A DNA stretch of 64,000 nucleotides from RUG023 sp900315435 (GCA_902788205.1 CADAJJ010000002.1:1-64000); one strand, 5' to 3'; counted from the first letter of the stretch, positions 7,512 to 16,831 are shown. A program made the numbers and translations. Notes: a model not told the origin generated them from the sequence alone.

Positions 7512-9305
7512 TCATTTCCTCTGGTCGTCCTTCTTCTTGCCCGTACGTTCGTAGAGGAAACGCTTGATCTTCATGGTCGGAGTCCGCTCAAAAGGCTTTT
7601 CCTGGAGCTCGACGTCGCTGATCTTGCTGAAGGAGGCAAGGTCCTTGTTGACCGTCTTCTTCAGGCCCTCCAGGTATTTCCTCGCCGAAATCTTGGCCTC
7701 GTCAAGGGAAATCTGCATGCTTTGGGCGTAAGACTCCATGTCCAGCTTGATCAGGGCGAGCAGTCCTCCATCTTCGGCGATCACCAGGCTTTCGCTGACG
7801 AAAGGAATGTTGTTGATCATGCTTTCGATCGCCTCCGGATAGATGTTCTCTCCGCCGGAACCGAGAATCATCGTCTTGGTCCTGCCGCGGATACCCAGTC
7901 TTCCCCGCTTCATGACCCCTAGGTCTCCGGTGCGGAAAAACCCGTCGGGAGTGAAGCTCTCCCGGGTCAGCTCTTCGTTGTGGAAGTATCCCTTGAAGAC
8001 GTTCGGCCCCTTGACCAGTATCTCGCCCACTCCCTTGCTGTCGGGATTGTCGATCTTCACCGTCTCATGTTCCAGCACGGGACCGAGGAAACCGAGGTGG
8101 TGGCACTTCGGGTAAGGCCCATGCCCGGCGATCATCGGACAGGTCTCGGTCAGGCCATAGCCTTGGGCATAGGGGAACTTGGCGTCGTAGAGGAAGCGCT
8201 CGACCGTCGGGTCGAGGGCACTGCCGCCGATGCCGAAGAACTTGATCTTGCCACCCATGGCGAGCTTGATCTTCCTTCCGGCGGCCCGGCAGATGAAATG
8301 GCGGCTCGGTTTCCAGTGGAGCCAGAATTTGAGCTTCGGGTTCTTCAGGACCGGGCCGACGCTGGATTGGTAGACCTTCTCGATCAGGAGCGGGACGGTC
8401 ATGATGACATTGGGGTGGATTTCCTGCATCGCCTTCATCAGGATGGTCGGTGCGGGGGGCTTGCCCAGATAGAAGATGCTGAAGCCGCAGAGCATGCCCA
8501 GCATCTGCTGGGTGGTGAACTCGTAGACATGGCTCATCGGCAGGATGGAAAGGGCCTTCATGCCTGGTTTGGTCTTGAAGAAGTTGACGCAGCAGACGTC
8601 GATGTTCCAGACCAGGTTCTTGTGGGTCAGCATGACCCCTTTGCTTTTGCCGGTCGTACCACTGGTGAAAATCAGGCTTGCCAAGTCCTCCTCGTCCGGA
8701 GCGGATTCCTGCCAGACTTTCTCCCACCCCTTCTCCGGCTTTGCCTCGGTCAGGCTGGTGCCAGGAGCCTCCTGGAAACCCTCGCGGGTGCCGTCCAGGT
8801 TCTCCGGCTTGATCAAAAACAGATCCTCCAGGCGGATGAAGTCCAGCTGATCGTGTCCCTGATAGCACTGCTCGAAGTGCTTGACGTTGACAATGCACCC
8901 TTTCACTCCGCTCTCATCGATGATGTTCTGCACATCCTTGGTGCTGAACTCGGGCAGGACGGGAACCGCGGTCAACCCGACGCTGGTCAAGCCGAGATAG
9001 GCGACCATCCAGGTGGGGCACGACTCGCCCATCAATAGCACCTTGTCCCCTTTCCGGTAACCGCGGGAAAGCAGGAACAGGCCGAAATTCCTGCATTTGT
9101 AGCCCAGCTCCCGGTAGCTCACCTCGCTCGCCTCGTCCTGCCAGACGGAAAGGGCGAGACGGTTCTGGTAGCGGCTCGATGCGCACTCCAGGAGAGAGCG
9201 GAATGTATATGCATAGACCATGTAAGGCTTCAGCCCGTCAGCCCTCTTGGGCAGACGCTTGATCCGTTTCAAGGTCCAGAGGTCGTTCTTCTTGTTGTTC
9301 TTCAT
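7512..9305 (-). CDS. AMP-dependent synthetase/ligase, long-chain acyl-CoA synthetase-like
   Basis: This protein of about 597 residues activates a carboxylic acid, probably a fatty acid, with ATP to an acyl-adenylate. The A3 motif LIFTSGTTGKSKGVML (near residue 185), the A5 block QGYGLTETCPM and the A7 FRTGDLG motif are all present. The C-terminal lysine region (PTMKIKRF) fits the second catalytic half-reaction. The start at 9305 follows AAGGAAGG and overlaps the preceding MBL-fold gene by ATGA. Fatty-acid recycling or phospholipid synthesis is likely. Whether CoA or an acyl carrier protein is the acceptor is undecided. Confidence 0.88.
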   Translation of the reverse strand: MKNNKKNDLWTLKRIKRLPKRADGLKPYMVYAYTFRSLLECASSRYQNRLALSVWQDEASEVSYRELGYKCRNFGLFLLSRGYRKGDKVLLMGESCPTWMVAYLGLTSVGLTAVPVLPEFSTKDVQNIIDESGVKGCIVNVKHFEQCYQGHDQLDFIRLEDLFLIKPENLDGTREGFQEAPGTSLTEAKPEKGWEKVWQESAPDEEDLASLIFTSGTTGKSKGVMLTHKNLVWNIDVCCVNFFKTKPGMKALSILPMSHVYEFTTQQMLGMLCGFSIFYLGKPPAPTILMKAMQEIHPNVIMTVPLLIEKVYQSSVGPVLKNPKLKFWLHWKPSRHFICRAAGRKIKLAMGGKIKFFGIGGSALDPTVERFLYDAKFPYAQGYGLTETCPMIAGHGPYPKCHHLGFLGPVLEHETVKIDNPDSKGVGEILVKGPNVFKGYFHNEELTRESFTPDGFFRTGDLGVMKRGRLGIRGRTKTMILGSGGENIYPEAIESMINNIPFVSESLVIAEDGGLLALIKLDMESYAQSMQISLDEAKISARKYLEGLKKTVNKDLASFSKISDVELQEKPFERTPTMKIKRFLYERTGKKKDDQRK

Positions 9306-10069
9306 GCAAGCCTTCCTTCGTAGCACTTACCCTTCTCGCAGACGGTGAAGGGGCCATGGTACAACCCTCCGGCCTGCATGGCCAGCAGGCCGGGATTGTT
9401 GTTGGTCGAAGAGAGATGGATGAAATAGACACGCTCCCCGTGGAAGCCGCTGTGCGACAGGAAGGCGAGAGCCTCGGTATTGGAAAGGTGGCCCCATTTT
9501 CCGGCGATGCGGCGTTTCAGAGCCAGGGGGTATGGTCCTTCGGCCAACATCTCTTCATCATAATTCGCCTCGAGGAACAGCACGTCCGCCGTGCGGGCAC
9601 AGGCAAGTTGCTCCTCGGTCGTCACCCCGGTATCGGTCAGCACCATCAGCCGGCGGTCGGCTACCCCGATCTCCCAACAGACCGAACCACCGCTGTCATG
9701 GCTGGTGGACATGCAGGTCAGGTGGAAGGGCCCCTCGTCAAAGGGGCTATCGGGTGCAACCAGGCGGATGGTGTTCTCTGGCAGGTTGAGCCGTTGGAAG
9801 ACCACTGGTTCCTTTTTCACCATCGCGTGGTTGAGCCAGACGGGAAGCCCCGTCTTGCGGGCAAAGGTGCCCAACCCATGGACATGGTCGGGGTGCAGAT
9901 GGGTGACGCAACACCCCACGACGCTCGAGAAGGGAATATCGAACAAGGAAAGCCGGCGTTTCAGCTCGACCAGGCTGAAACCTTGGTCGACCAATAGCGT
10001 CCGCGTTCCGTCACTGATTGCATAACTGTTTCCGTTCGATCCCGAACCAAGCACCGCATAATGGACCAT
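9302..10069 (-). CDS. MBL-fold metallohydrolase, YycJ/WalJ-like
   Basis: The 255-residue protein opens with AVLGSGSNGNSYAISDGTRT and carries the metal motif THLHPDHVHG. STSHDSGGS and GHLSNTEA follow, the order seen in YycJ/WalJ and related nuclease-like MBL hydrolases. A dinuclear zinc or manganese hydrolase is expected; 5'-3' exonuclease activity is known for some relatives. There is no Shine-Dalgarno before the ATG, and the best promoter puts the transcript start almost on the start codon, suggesting leaderless translation. It is translationally coupled (ATGA) to the acyl-CoA synthetase-like gene. Confidence 0.85.
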   Translation of the reverse strand: MVHYAVLGSGSNGNSYAISDGTRTLLVDQGFSLVELKRRLSLFDIPFSSVVGCCVTHLHPDHVHGLGTFARKTGLPVWLNHAMVKKEPVVFQRLNLPENTIRLVAPDSPFDEGPFHLTCMSTSHDSGGSVCWEIGVADRRLMVLTDTGVTTEEQLACARTADVLFLEANYDEEMLAEGPYPLALKRRIAGKWGHLSNTEALAFLSHSGFHGERVYFIHLSSTNNNPGLLAMQAGGLYHGPFTVCEKGKCYEGRLA

Positions 10070-10077
10070 ATAGGGAT

Positions 10078-10106
10078 AAGGTAGTAAACCTTGGAATTTT
10101 GCTCAA
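10078..10106 (-). promoter_or_regulatory. Promoter of the MBL hydrolase / acyl-CoA synthetase operon
   Basis: Reading leftward, TTGAGC (10106-10101) and TACCTT (10083-10078) are separated by exactly 17 bp. Initiation would fall about 10071-10069, on or next to the ATG at 10069. Confidence 0.5.
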
Positions 10107-10202
10107 GCGTTTCCTGTTCCGCAACCGTTCCTATCTTTCGCTGGTGCATTCTCACTATCCCCCGGCAAGATTCACTAGACTCGCCTTTTCCCTTCCCGCT
10201 CG

Positions 10203-10231
10203 TTGCAGGGCAAGGGGCTTTGTGCTACCAT
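10203..10231 (+). promoter_or_regulatory. Promoter of asnS
   Basis: TTGCAG (10203-10208) and TACCAT (10226-10231) are spaced by 17 bp and lie 35 bp upstream of the asnS ATG. The spacing and position fit a housekeeping sigma factor. Confidence 0.55.
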
Positions 10232-10265
10232 CCTTTCACGGAATTTTCCACGAGGAGACTGCAAG

Positions 10266-11660
10266 ATGGATTTGACGAAGCATCGTATCAAGGCATTGCT
10301 TGCCCGCCAGAGCGGTGACGAGATCGTTCAGGCTGATGGATGGGTCAGGACCAAGCGGGACAGCAAGAATGTCTGTTTCCTGTCGGTCAACGACGGCTCC
10401 TGCCTGCAGGGCCTGCAGGTGGTCATCGACAAGGCGAAGCTGAACGATAACGCGGTTCTTGCCTCCATCACCACAGGCGCGGCGGTGTCCTGCCGAGGAA
10501 AGATTGTCGCCAGCCAAGGAGGAAACCAGGCTGTCGAGATGCAGGCCGAGGAGGTCAGGCTCGTTGGTCCTTGTCCGAACGACTACCCGCTGCAGAAAAA
10601 GTTCCAGACGGTCGAATACCTGCGTGAGATCGCCCACCTGAGGGCGCGGACCAACACGTTTGGTGCGGTCATGCGGGTGCGCAACACACTGGCGTTCGCC
10701 ACCCACCAGTATTTCCAGCAAAACGGCTTCATCTACGTCCATACCCCGATCATCAGCGCAAGCGACGCCGAGGGTGCCGGCGAGCAGTTCACCGTCACCA
10801 CCCTTCCGTTGGACAATGTCCCCAAGACCCAGGATGGCAAGGTGGACTGGAGCAAGGATTTCTTCGGGAAGATGAGCAAGCTGACCGTCAGCGGACAGCT
10901 TGAGGGCGAGACGTACGCCACCGCCATGAAGAACATCTACACCTTCGGCCCCACCTTCCGCTCGGAGAACAGCGTCACCAAGCGGCATCTCGCAGAGTTC
11001 TGGATGATCGAGCCGGAGATGAGCTTCTGCGATATCGAGGGCAACATGGGCGTGGCCGAAGAGTACCTGAAGTTCCTCTTCAAGGCAGCCCTCGAGAAGA
11101 ATCCAGAAGACCTGGAGTTCTTCGAGAAACGCATCCAACCTGGCATCATCGAGACGCTTCGGCACGTCGTCGAGACTCCGTTCGCCCACATGACCTATAC
11201 CGAGGCGATCAAGGTGCTCGAACCACACAACGGCGAGTTCGAGTTCCCGGTACACTGGGGCAGCGATATCCAGACCGAGCATGAGCGCTACCTGACCGAA
11301 CAGGTCTGCAAGAGCCCGGTGATCGTCACCGACTATCCGGCCGCCATCAAGAGCTTCTACATGAAGCAGAACGAGGATGGAAAGACAGTCCGGGGCATGG
11401 ACGTGCTGGTTCCGCGCCTGGGCGAAATCATTGGAGGAAGCGAGAGAGAGGTCGATTACGACAAGCTGCTTGCCCGCATGCGCCAGCTCGGCATGAATAC
11501 CGACGCCTACTGGTGGTATACCGACCTGCGCAAGTACGGCTCGGTCCCCCACAGTGGTTTCGGCCTCGGCTTCGAGCGGGCGGTCATGTATGTCACCGGC
11601 ATGCAGAACATCCGCGACGTCATTCCTTATCCGAGGGCTGTCGGCCAGATCGAGTTCTGA
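10266..11660 (+). CDS. asnS: Asparaginyl-tRNA synthetase
   Basis: This 464-residue class IIb synthetase charges tRNA-Asn. The N-terminal OB-fold anticodon-binding domain covers roughly residues 1-110 (VQADGWVRTKRDSKNVCFLSVNDGS). The catalytic domain shows SASDAEGAGEQF, class II motif 2 (FRSENSVTKRHLAEFWMIEPE) and motif 3 (GFGLGFERAVMYVTG). The AEFWM sequence after motif 2 separates AsnRS from AspRS. The ATG at 10266 follows GAGGAG by 8 bases. Its stop overlaps the start of the DUF5131 gene (TGATG), so they are co-transcribed. Confidence 0.97.
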   Translation: MDLTKHRIKALLARQSGDEIVQADGWVRTKRDSKNVCFLSVNDGSCLQGLQVVIDKAKLNDNAVLASITTGAAVSCRGKIVASQGGNQAVEMQAEEVRLVGPCPNDYPLQKKFQTVEYLREIAHLRARTNTFGAVMRVRNTLAFATHQYFQQNGFIYVHTPIISASDAEGAGEQFTVTTLPLDNVPKTQDGKVDWSKDFFGKMSKLTVSGQLEGETYATAMKNIYTFGPTFRSENSVTKRHLAEFWMIEPEMSFCDIEGNMGVAEEYLKFLFKAALEKNPEDLEFFEKRIQPGIIETLRHVVETPFAHMTYTEAIKVLEPHNGEFEFPVHWGSDIQTEHERYLTEQVCKSPVIVTDYPAAIKSFYMKQNEDGKTVRGMDVLVPRLGEIIGGSEREVDYDKLLARMRQLGMNTDAYWWYTDLRKYGSVPHSGFGLGFERAVMYVTGMQNIRDVIPYPRAVGQIEF

Positions 11661-12382
11661 TGGACTGGATCATCTGGAATCCCTGGCACGGTTGCACGAA
11701 ATACAGCGAAGGTTGCCAAAACTGCTACGTCTACCGCAGGGACCAGCGAATCGGCAAAGATGCCTCTCTGGTCACCAAGACCAAGGACTACGACCTGCCC
11801 ATGCGAATGGACAGGTCGCATCATTGCAAGGTTCCTGCCGGCAGCCATCTGTATTGTTGCATGACCAGCGACTTTTTCCTGGACAAGGCCGACCCGTGGC
11901 GCAAGGAAGTCTGGGACATGATCCGTCTGCGGAACGACCTTTCCATCACCATCATCACCAAACGTGCCGGACGGGTACGTTCCTGCCTGCCCCCTGACTG
12001 GGGGGATGGGTGGGAACATGTCACCCTCTGCGTCACCATGGAGAACCAGCGAGAGGCGGACAGGCGCCTTCCACTGCTCCTCGACCTCCCCTTCCGGCAT
12101 AAGGAAATCATCTGCGAGCCGATTCTCGGCCCGATCCGCTTCTCTCTTCCGCTTTTTCCCATCGAGCAGGTGACCGTGGGAGGAGAAAGCGGTGATGCGG
12201 CCCGCCCCTGCAACTATGATTGGGTGCTCTCCATCAGAGAGCAGTGCATCTCCCAAAACGTCTCCTTCTTCTTCAAGCAGACCGGTTACCGGTTCATCAA
12301 GGACGGCAAAGGCTACCTGATCGACCGAAGCCTGCAGCAAAGCCAGGCGCGCAAAGCTTCGATCGATTACAGGTCGACGTGA
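11660..12382 (+). CDS. DUF5131 family protein (phage Gp37/Gp68-like)
   Basis: This 240-residue protein opens MDWIIWNPWHGCTKYSEGCQ. The cysteine set C-X5-C-X2-C (HGCTKYSEGCQNCY) near residues 12-21 is diagnostic of DUF5131. The family resembles radical-SAM or photolyase-type TIM barrels and is often phage-borne, with no settled function. Conserved WNPWHGC, ITKR and GGESG blocks are present. The ATG overlaps the asnS stop by one base (TGATG), so translation is probably coupled. The 3' end overlaps the convergent LuxR-type gene by 16 bases. Confidence 0.85.
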   Translation: MDWIIWNPWHGCTKYSEGCQNCYVYRRDQRIGKDASLVTKTKDYDLPMRMDRSHHCKVPAGSHLYCCMTSDFFLDKADPWRKEVWDMIRLRNDLSITIITKRAGRVRSCLPPDWGDGWEHVTLCVTMENQREADRRLPLLLDLPFRHKEIICEPILGPIRFSLPLFPIEQVTVGGESGDAARPCNYDWVLSIREQCISQNVSFFFKQTGYRFIKDGKGYLIDRSLQQSQARKASIDYRST

Positions 12383-12945
12383 TACAGGGCGCTGCTGCTG
12401 GCCGCCACCATCTGTGCAGAGGAACGTACCTTGAACTTGATGAACAGGTGCTTCTTGTGGGTGTTGACGGTCGAGCGGCAGATCGACAGGCTGGAGCAGA
12501 TTTCCTGGGTGGTCAGTCCGGCTGCCACCAGCTGGAAGACCTCCATCTCCCGTCTGGTCAGGGAAACCGAGCACTCGGCCTTGCGGGCCGTACCGAACAG
12601 CAGGTGGTACAGAGTCTGATGGAGTTGGGGTACGTCGACGGCCCGGTCGGCGTACCAAAGGTTCTCCCCTTCGGGCAAGGCGGCTACTTTCTCGCGCAGG
12701 TTGCTGACCAGCACCAGGATCTGCTTGTCCTTGTAGAGCTCACAGAGGACAGGCACCTCGCGGAACAGGGTGAGGTAGTCGCGGACCACCACCAACGCCA
12801 CTTGGTCTTCCAGGACGGGAGGCTTCCGCGCCGTCCAGTAACAGAAGCGTGGCTCGAAGCCACTCGACTCGGGAAGGAGCCGTTTCGACTCCTCCTCGTC
12901 ACGCACGTCAAAACACAGACAGGCAATAGGGTATCTCATACCCAT
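12367..12945 (-). CDS. LuxR-type HTH regulator with atypical N-terminal domain
   Basis: In this 192-residue protein the C-terminal 65 residues form a LuxR/FixJ helix-turn-helix (LTRREMEVFQLVAAGLTTQEIC, then the recognition helix ICRSTVNTHKKHLFIKF). The N-terminal 120 residues are receiver-sized, but they lack the usual acidic pair and phospho-acceptor Asp. There is therefore no sign of phosphorylation control. The start ATG follows AAGGCGG. It stands alone between a convergent neighbour and a DUF188 gene, so the target is unknown. Confidence 0.8.
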   Translation of the reverse strand: MGMRYPIACLCFDVRDEEESKRLLPESSGFEPRFCYWTARKPPVLEDQVALVVVRDYLTLFREVPVLCELYKDKQILVLVSNLREKVAALPEGENLWYADRAVDVPQLHQTLYHLLFGTARKAECSVSLTRREMEVFQLVAAGLTTQEICSSLSICRSTVNTHKKHLFIKFKVRSSAQMVAASSSALYHVDL

Positions 12946-12968
12946 TATTACCGCCTTTTTCCCCTTTC

Positions 12969-13514
12969 TTATCGCTGGAGCTTCTGCAAGGTCATGTCAA
13001 AGGCGTCGCTGAAGGCTTTCAGCTGCCGCTGGTCCATCCGCTGGGTGTGCTCGCTCTGCACTCCCCACTCCCGAAGCTGGGTGTTGATGTCCCGTTCCGA
13101 CAGGCGTGGGGCGATATTGTGCTCGTCGTAGATGTTGCCACGGTCGTCCAGCACCACAGCCCCTTTCTCGATCAGGCGGGCGGCAAGGGGAATGTCGTGG
13201 GTGACCGCCAGCGCGGGAAGGGTCATATGCCCCACCAGCCAGTCGTCTGCGCTGCCATCCCCGGTCGGGACGACGACGTAGGAAAGACACCCCTTGAGCT
13301 TCTTCAGCTCCTTGGGGTCTGCCATTCCCTCCGCTTTTGCCTCACGGCGGAGACGGGCCGTCTCCTCCTCGCTGGCGACCTGGACATCCTTCAGCTTCCG
13401 GTCTGCGGCGAAGATGGTGGGGATCTGCTGCTTGAGAATACGGCGAAGGATGACCGCGCGGATGGCGGTCGGGACCGAATCCCCGTCAACGAACAACGAG
13501 AGCTTTCCTTCCAT
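12969..13514 (-). CDS. DUF188 / YaiI-YqxD family protein (PIN-like nuclease fold)
   Basis: This 181-residue protein opens with LFVDGDSVP, like the LWVDADACP opening of the UPF0178 family. GDGSADDWLVGHM, DIPLAARLIEKGAVVLDDRGNIY and the SERDINTQLREWG stretch are the other conserved blocks. The aspartates at the start and in GSADDWL match the predicted PIN-like metal site, which suggests a nuclease, though activity is not established for the family. It is monocistronic and divergent from the phosphofructokinase gene. Confidence 0.88.
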   Translation of the reverse strand: MEGKLSLFVDGDSVPTAIRAVILRRILKQQIPTIFAADRKLKDVQVASEEETARLRREAKAEGMADPKELKKLKGCLSYVVVPTGDGSADDWLVGHMTLPALAVTHDIPLAARLIEKGAVVLDDRGNIYDEHNIAPRLSERDINTQLREWGVQSEHTQRMDQRQLKAFSDAFDMTLQKLQR

Positions 13515-13571
13515 GCATCAGAGGGTATCCGATTCGGGAAATCTGCGCAACTTTTCATTTTTGAAATATTG

Positions 13572-13600
13572 TTGCATTTTTCGAATTGAGACCCTATGCT
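13572..13600 (+). promoter_or_regulatory. Promoter of the PPi-phosphofructokinase gene
   Basis: TTGCAT (13572-13577) and TATGCT (13595-13600) are separated by 17 bp, 34 bp before the chosen start codon. The surrounding 60 bp is AT-rich. Confidence 0.55.
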
Positions 13601-13634
13601 TAAAGTACCACAGAAGAACAGGAGGTCCCCTTCC

Positions 13635-15299
13635 ATGGATATTTCCAAGCTTCAGAAAGCCCGATACGACTATAAGCCGAAGATGCCCAAGATTCTTCTG
13701 AGCGACATCGCTTGCATCAAGACCTACGACGAGGAATCCACCGAGAGTATCGGCGACCAGGCGCAAATCAAGAAACTGTTTCCCAGGACCTACGGCATGT
13801 CCGAGGTCACCATCAGGAGAGGCAAGTCCGCGGGGACCGGCAAGGAAATCAACATCGGCGTGATTCTCTCTGGAGGCCAGGCCCCTGGCGGCCATAACGT
13901 GATCGCAGGCTTGTACGATGCCATGCACAAGTCCAACATCGACAGCCACCTGATTGGCTTCAAAGGCGGCCCGAGCGGTCTCCTGAACGACCGCTGGATG
14001 GAGATTACCCAACCGCTGCTCGAATACTATCGGAACACCGGCGGTTTCGACATCATCGGCAGCGGACGGGACAAGATCGAGACCGAGGCGCAGATTGCCC
14101 AATGCGAGAAGGTGCTGCAGAAACACGAGATCAGCGCCCTGGTGATTATTGGTGGCGATGATTCCAACACCAACGCGGCGGTGCTCGCCGAGCAGTTTGC
14201 CGAACACAAAGTCCCGGTACAGGTCATCGGCTGTCCGAAGACCATCGACGGCGACCTCCGCAACGACAAGGTGGAGCTTCCCTTCGGCTTCGACACCGCC
14301 ACCAAGACCTACTCGGAACTGGTGGGCAATATCGAGCGTGACGCCAACAGCTCGCGGAAGTACTGGCACTTCATCAAGCTGATGGGCCGCTCGGCCAGCC
14401 ATATCGCCTTGGAGTGCGCCTTGGAGTGCCAGCCCAACATCGCCTTGATCGGCGAGGAAATCCAGGCGGAGAAGATGACCTTCCAAATGGTGGTCAGGCA
14501 TATCGCCGACGTGGTCGCCACCCGTGCGGCGCGTGGCAACAACTTTGGTGTCGTCCTGATTCCTGAAGGCGTGATTGAGTTCATTCCCGAGTTCCAATCC
14601 CTGATCAATGAGATGAACGAGCGGATCGCCCAGAAAGAGCAGGAAATCTCCAAGCTGGCTTCCAGCAAGGAACGCATCGCTTTTGTTTCCAAACTGTTGA
14701 CGCCAGAGCACTGCAAGGTTTTCATCCAACTGCCAGGCTTCGTTCAGGAGGAGCTGGTGATGGACCGTGACCCGCACGGCAACGTGCAGGTCTCCAAGAT
14801 CGAGACCGAGAAGCTGATTGCCGAGATGGTGGACATCGAGATGGCCAAGCGCAAGAAGGCAGGCTGCTATCGCGGTTCCTTCAACTACCAGACCCACTTC
14901 TTCGGGTATGAGGGCCGGTGCGCCTTCCCCTCGAACTTCGACGCGAACTACTGCTACAGTCTGGGCTACACCAGCTTCGTGCTGATCGCAAACGGCCTGT
15001 CCGGATACATGGCCAGCATCGGCAACCTGCACGACTATGTCGACAACTGGCAGCCGGGCGGGATTCCGCTGACCATGATGATGGACATGGAGGAGCGCAT
15101 GGGGGTCATGAAGCCGGTCATCCGCAAGGCGCTGGTCGACCTGAACGGCATCCCCTTCCAGTTCTTCAAGGCCCATCGCGACCAATGGGAGATCGAGACT
15201 TGCTACAACAACCCGGGACCCATCCAGTACTGGGGACCGGAGAACATCACCGACCGTCCGACCAAAACGGTCTGGCTCGAGCAGATGCATCACGAATAA
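13635..15299 (+). CDS. pfp: Pyrophosphate-dependent 6-phosphofructokinase (long type)
   Basis: This 554-residue enzyme interconverts fructose 6-phosphate and fructose 1,6-bisphosphate using pyrophosphate, making the glycolytic step reversible. The phosphoryl-donor site shows GGQAPGGHN and GGDDSNTNA. An Asp replaces the Gly found in ATP enzymes (GGDD rather than GGDG), and PKTIDGDLRN carries the catalytic TIDGD. The length matches the long PPi-PFK class of spirochaetes, chlamydiae and plants. The ATG at 13635 follows AGGAGG by 9 bases; the longer frame from 13596 would start inside the promoter. The gene is monocistronic with its own terminator. Confidence 0.95.
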   Translation: MDISKLQKARYDYKPKMPKILLSDIACIKTYDEESTESIGDQAQIKKLFPRTYGMSEVTIRRGKSAGTGKEINIGVILSGGQAPGGHNVIAGLYDAMHKSNIDSHLIGFKGGPSGLLNDRWMEITQPLLEYYRNTGGFDIIGSGRDKIETEAQIAQCEKVLQKHEISALVIIGGDDSNTNAAVLAEQFAEHKVPVQVIGCPKTIDGDLRNDKVELPFGFDTATKTYSELVGNIERDANSSRKYWHFIKLMGRSASHIALECALECQPNIALIGEEIQAEKMTFQMVVRHIADVVATRAARGNNFGVVLIPEGVIEFIPEFQSLINEMNERIAQKEQEISKLASSKERIAFVSKLLTPEHCKVFIQLPGFVQEELVMDRDPHGNVQVSKIETEKLIAEMVDIEMAKRKKAGCYRGSFNYQTHFFGYEGRCAFPSNFDANYCYSLGYTSFVLIANGLSGYMASIGNLHDYVDNWQPGGIPLTMMMDMEERMGVMKPVIRKALVDLNGIPFQFFKAHRDQWEIETCYNNPGPIQYWGPENITDRPTKTVWLEQMHHE

Positions 15300-15309
15300 G
15301 GTTTTGGAA

Positions 15310-15338
15310 AGCGGGAGCCACGAGGTTCTCGCTTTTCG
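15310..15338 (+). terminator. Intrinsic terminator after the phosphofructokinase gene
   Basis: A 10-bp stem (AGCGGGAGCC with GGTTCTCGCT, two G-U pairs) and a 4-nt loop are followed by TTTTCGTT, 10 bp after the stop codon. Confidence 0.75.
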
Positions 15339-15408
15339 TTCTTCCTGTTCGGATTCTGTACATTTCGCTCGATTCATGGGATGATGGATACAGATAAGGA
15401 GCATACAC

Positions 15409-16743
15409 ATGGGTGCATTCAAAGCGTATGATATTCGTGGTGTCTGGGGCACCGATATGAACGAAGAGATGGTCTACAAGATCGGTTTCTTCCTCCCCCG
15501 CTTGCTTGACTGCAAGGAGATCCTGGTAGGGCGTGACATGCGCCTCTCCTCCGATACCATTTTCGAGGCGCTCGCCAAGGGCATCACCGACAGTGGTGCC
15601 GACGTCTGGACAATCGGCAAATCGACCACTCCGATGGTCTATTTCGCCACCTGTTATTTCAAGGTCGGTGGTTCGGTCCAGATTACCGCGAGCCACAACC
15701 CGAAAGAATACAACGGCCTGAAAGTCAGCAGGACGATGGCGATACCGGTAGGGTACGACACCGGTTTGGCGGACCTCGAGAAGATGGTCGCCACCTTGCC
15801 CGTCACCCCAGTCGGGAAAAAAGGCACCATCATCGAGAAGGATGCGTTGACCCCGTATGTCGAGTTCCAGCGGAAGTATGTGACCGATTTCTCCAACCTG
15901 AAGCTGGCTGTCGACTGCTCCAACGGCATGAGTTCGATCTTGGTCCACAAGGTGCTTGGCGATGACAACATCATCTACATCAACGACCATCTGGACGGCA
16001 GCTTCCCCGACCACCAGCCCAACCCGCTGGAAATCAAGAACTGCGAGCATTTGATGCGGGTGGTACACGAAAACCATTGCGACCTCGGCATCATCTATGA
16101 CGGGGATGCCGACCGTGTCAACCTGGTCGACGAGAAAGGCAACTATATCTTCGCCGACATCACTATGGCCATCCTCGGCATCGAGATGCTCAAGGGTATC
16201 AAGGGCGGAAAGGTGGTCGCCGACATCCGTTCCAGCCGCAGCGCTGTCGACTATATCACCAATACCCTTCACGGGGATGTCTACCTATGGAAGGTAGGAC
16301 ACGTCAACGCCAAGGCAAAAATCCGTGAAATCGGGGCTGTGTATGGCGGTGAGCTTGCCGGGCATTACTATTTCCGCGACTTCTTCAACTGCGACAGCGC
16401 GGGCTTCGCCACGCTGCACCTGCTGCCGGTCTTCAGCCAGGCAAAGAAGGAAGGAAAGAGCGCGAGCGACCTGGTGAAGGAAATCGTCAAATGGGCGACC
16501 AGCGGCGAAATCAACTTCCGCCTTGAGAAAAAGGACGAGGTCATCAAAGCCCTGTACGATGCCTACGCATCCAAGGCCGACAAAGTCCTGGACTTCGATG
16601 GCTACCGCTTCGACTTCAAGGATTGGTGGTTCAACGTCCGTAAGTCCAACACCGAGCCCTATCTCCGCCTGGTCCTCGAGGCCAAGACCCCGGAAGAGGT
16701 TGCGAGACGGGTCGAGGAAGTCAAGAAGTACATCCACGACTGA
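15409..16743 (+). CDS. manB: Phosphomannomutase / phosphoglucomutase
   Basis: This 444-residue alpha-D-phosphohexomutase opens MGAFKAYDIRGVWGTDMNEE. The phosphoserine loop is TASHNPKEYNG (near residue 95), the metal loop DGDADR, and the sugar-phosphate site SNTEPYLRLV near the C-terminus. It interconverts hexose 1- and 6-phosphates, feeding nucleotide-sugar or glycogen synthesis and sugar catabolism. Sequence alone does not separate mannose from glucose specificity, so the symbol is tentative. The ATG follows ATAAGGAG. It is probably separately transcribed from the phosphofructokinase gene, since a terminator lies between them. Confidence 0.93.
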   Translation: MGAFKAYDIRGVWGTDMNEEMVYKIGFFLPRLLDCKEILVGRDMRLSSDTIFEALAKGITDSGADVWTIGKSTTPMVYFATCYFKVGGSVQITASHNPKEYNGLKVSRTMAIPVGYDTGLADLEKMVATLPVTPVGKKGTIIEKDALTPYVEFQRKYVTDFSNLKLAVDCSNGMSSILVHKVLGDDNIIYINDHLDGSFPDHQPNPLEIKNCEHLMRVVHENHCDLGIIYDGDADRVNLVDEKGNYIFADITMAILGIEMLKGIKGGKVVADIRSSRSAVDYITNTLHGDVYLWKVGHVNAKAKIREIGAVYGGELAGHYYFRDFFNCDSAGFATLHLLPVFSQAKKEGKSASDLVKEIVKWATSGEINFRLEKKDEVIKALYDAYASKADKVLDFDGYRFDFKDWWFNVRKSNTEPYLRLVLEAKTPEEVARRVEEVKKYIHD

Positions 16744-16766
16744 CATAGGGATTTGAGTTTATTTCT

Positions 16767-16796
16767 GCCGCATCCCCTCGTGGAATGCGGTGCTTT
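16767..16796 (+). terminator. Probable terminator after the phosphohexomutase gene
   Basis: GCCGCAT and ATGCGG arms (16767-16773 and 16785-16790) form a short hairpin, followed by TGCTTTATT, about 24 bp after the stop. The U-tract is weak. Confidence 0.45.
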
Positions 16797-16831
16797 ATTC
16801 CTGATGAGCAAACAAACATACCCCCAAAAGA

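Noticed and set aside
13518..15452. Long minus-strand open frame opposite the phosphofructokinase gene
   Set aside because: The opposite strand encodes an unmistakable PPi-PFK. The antisense product is rich in His, Asp and Val with no family features.
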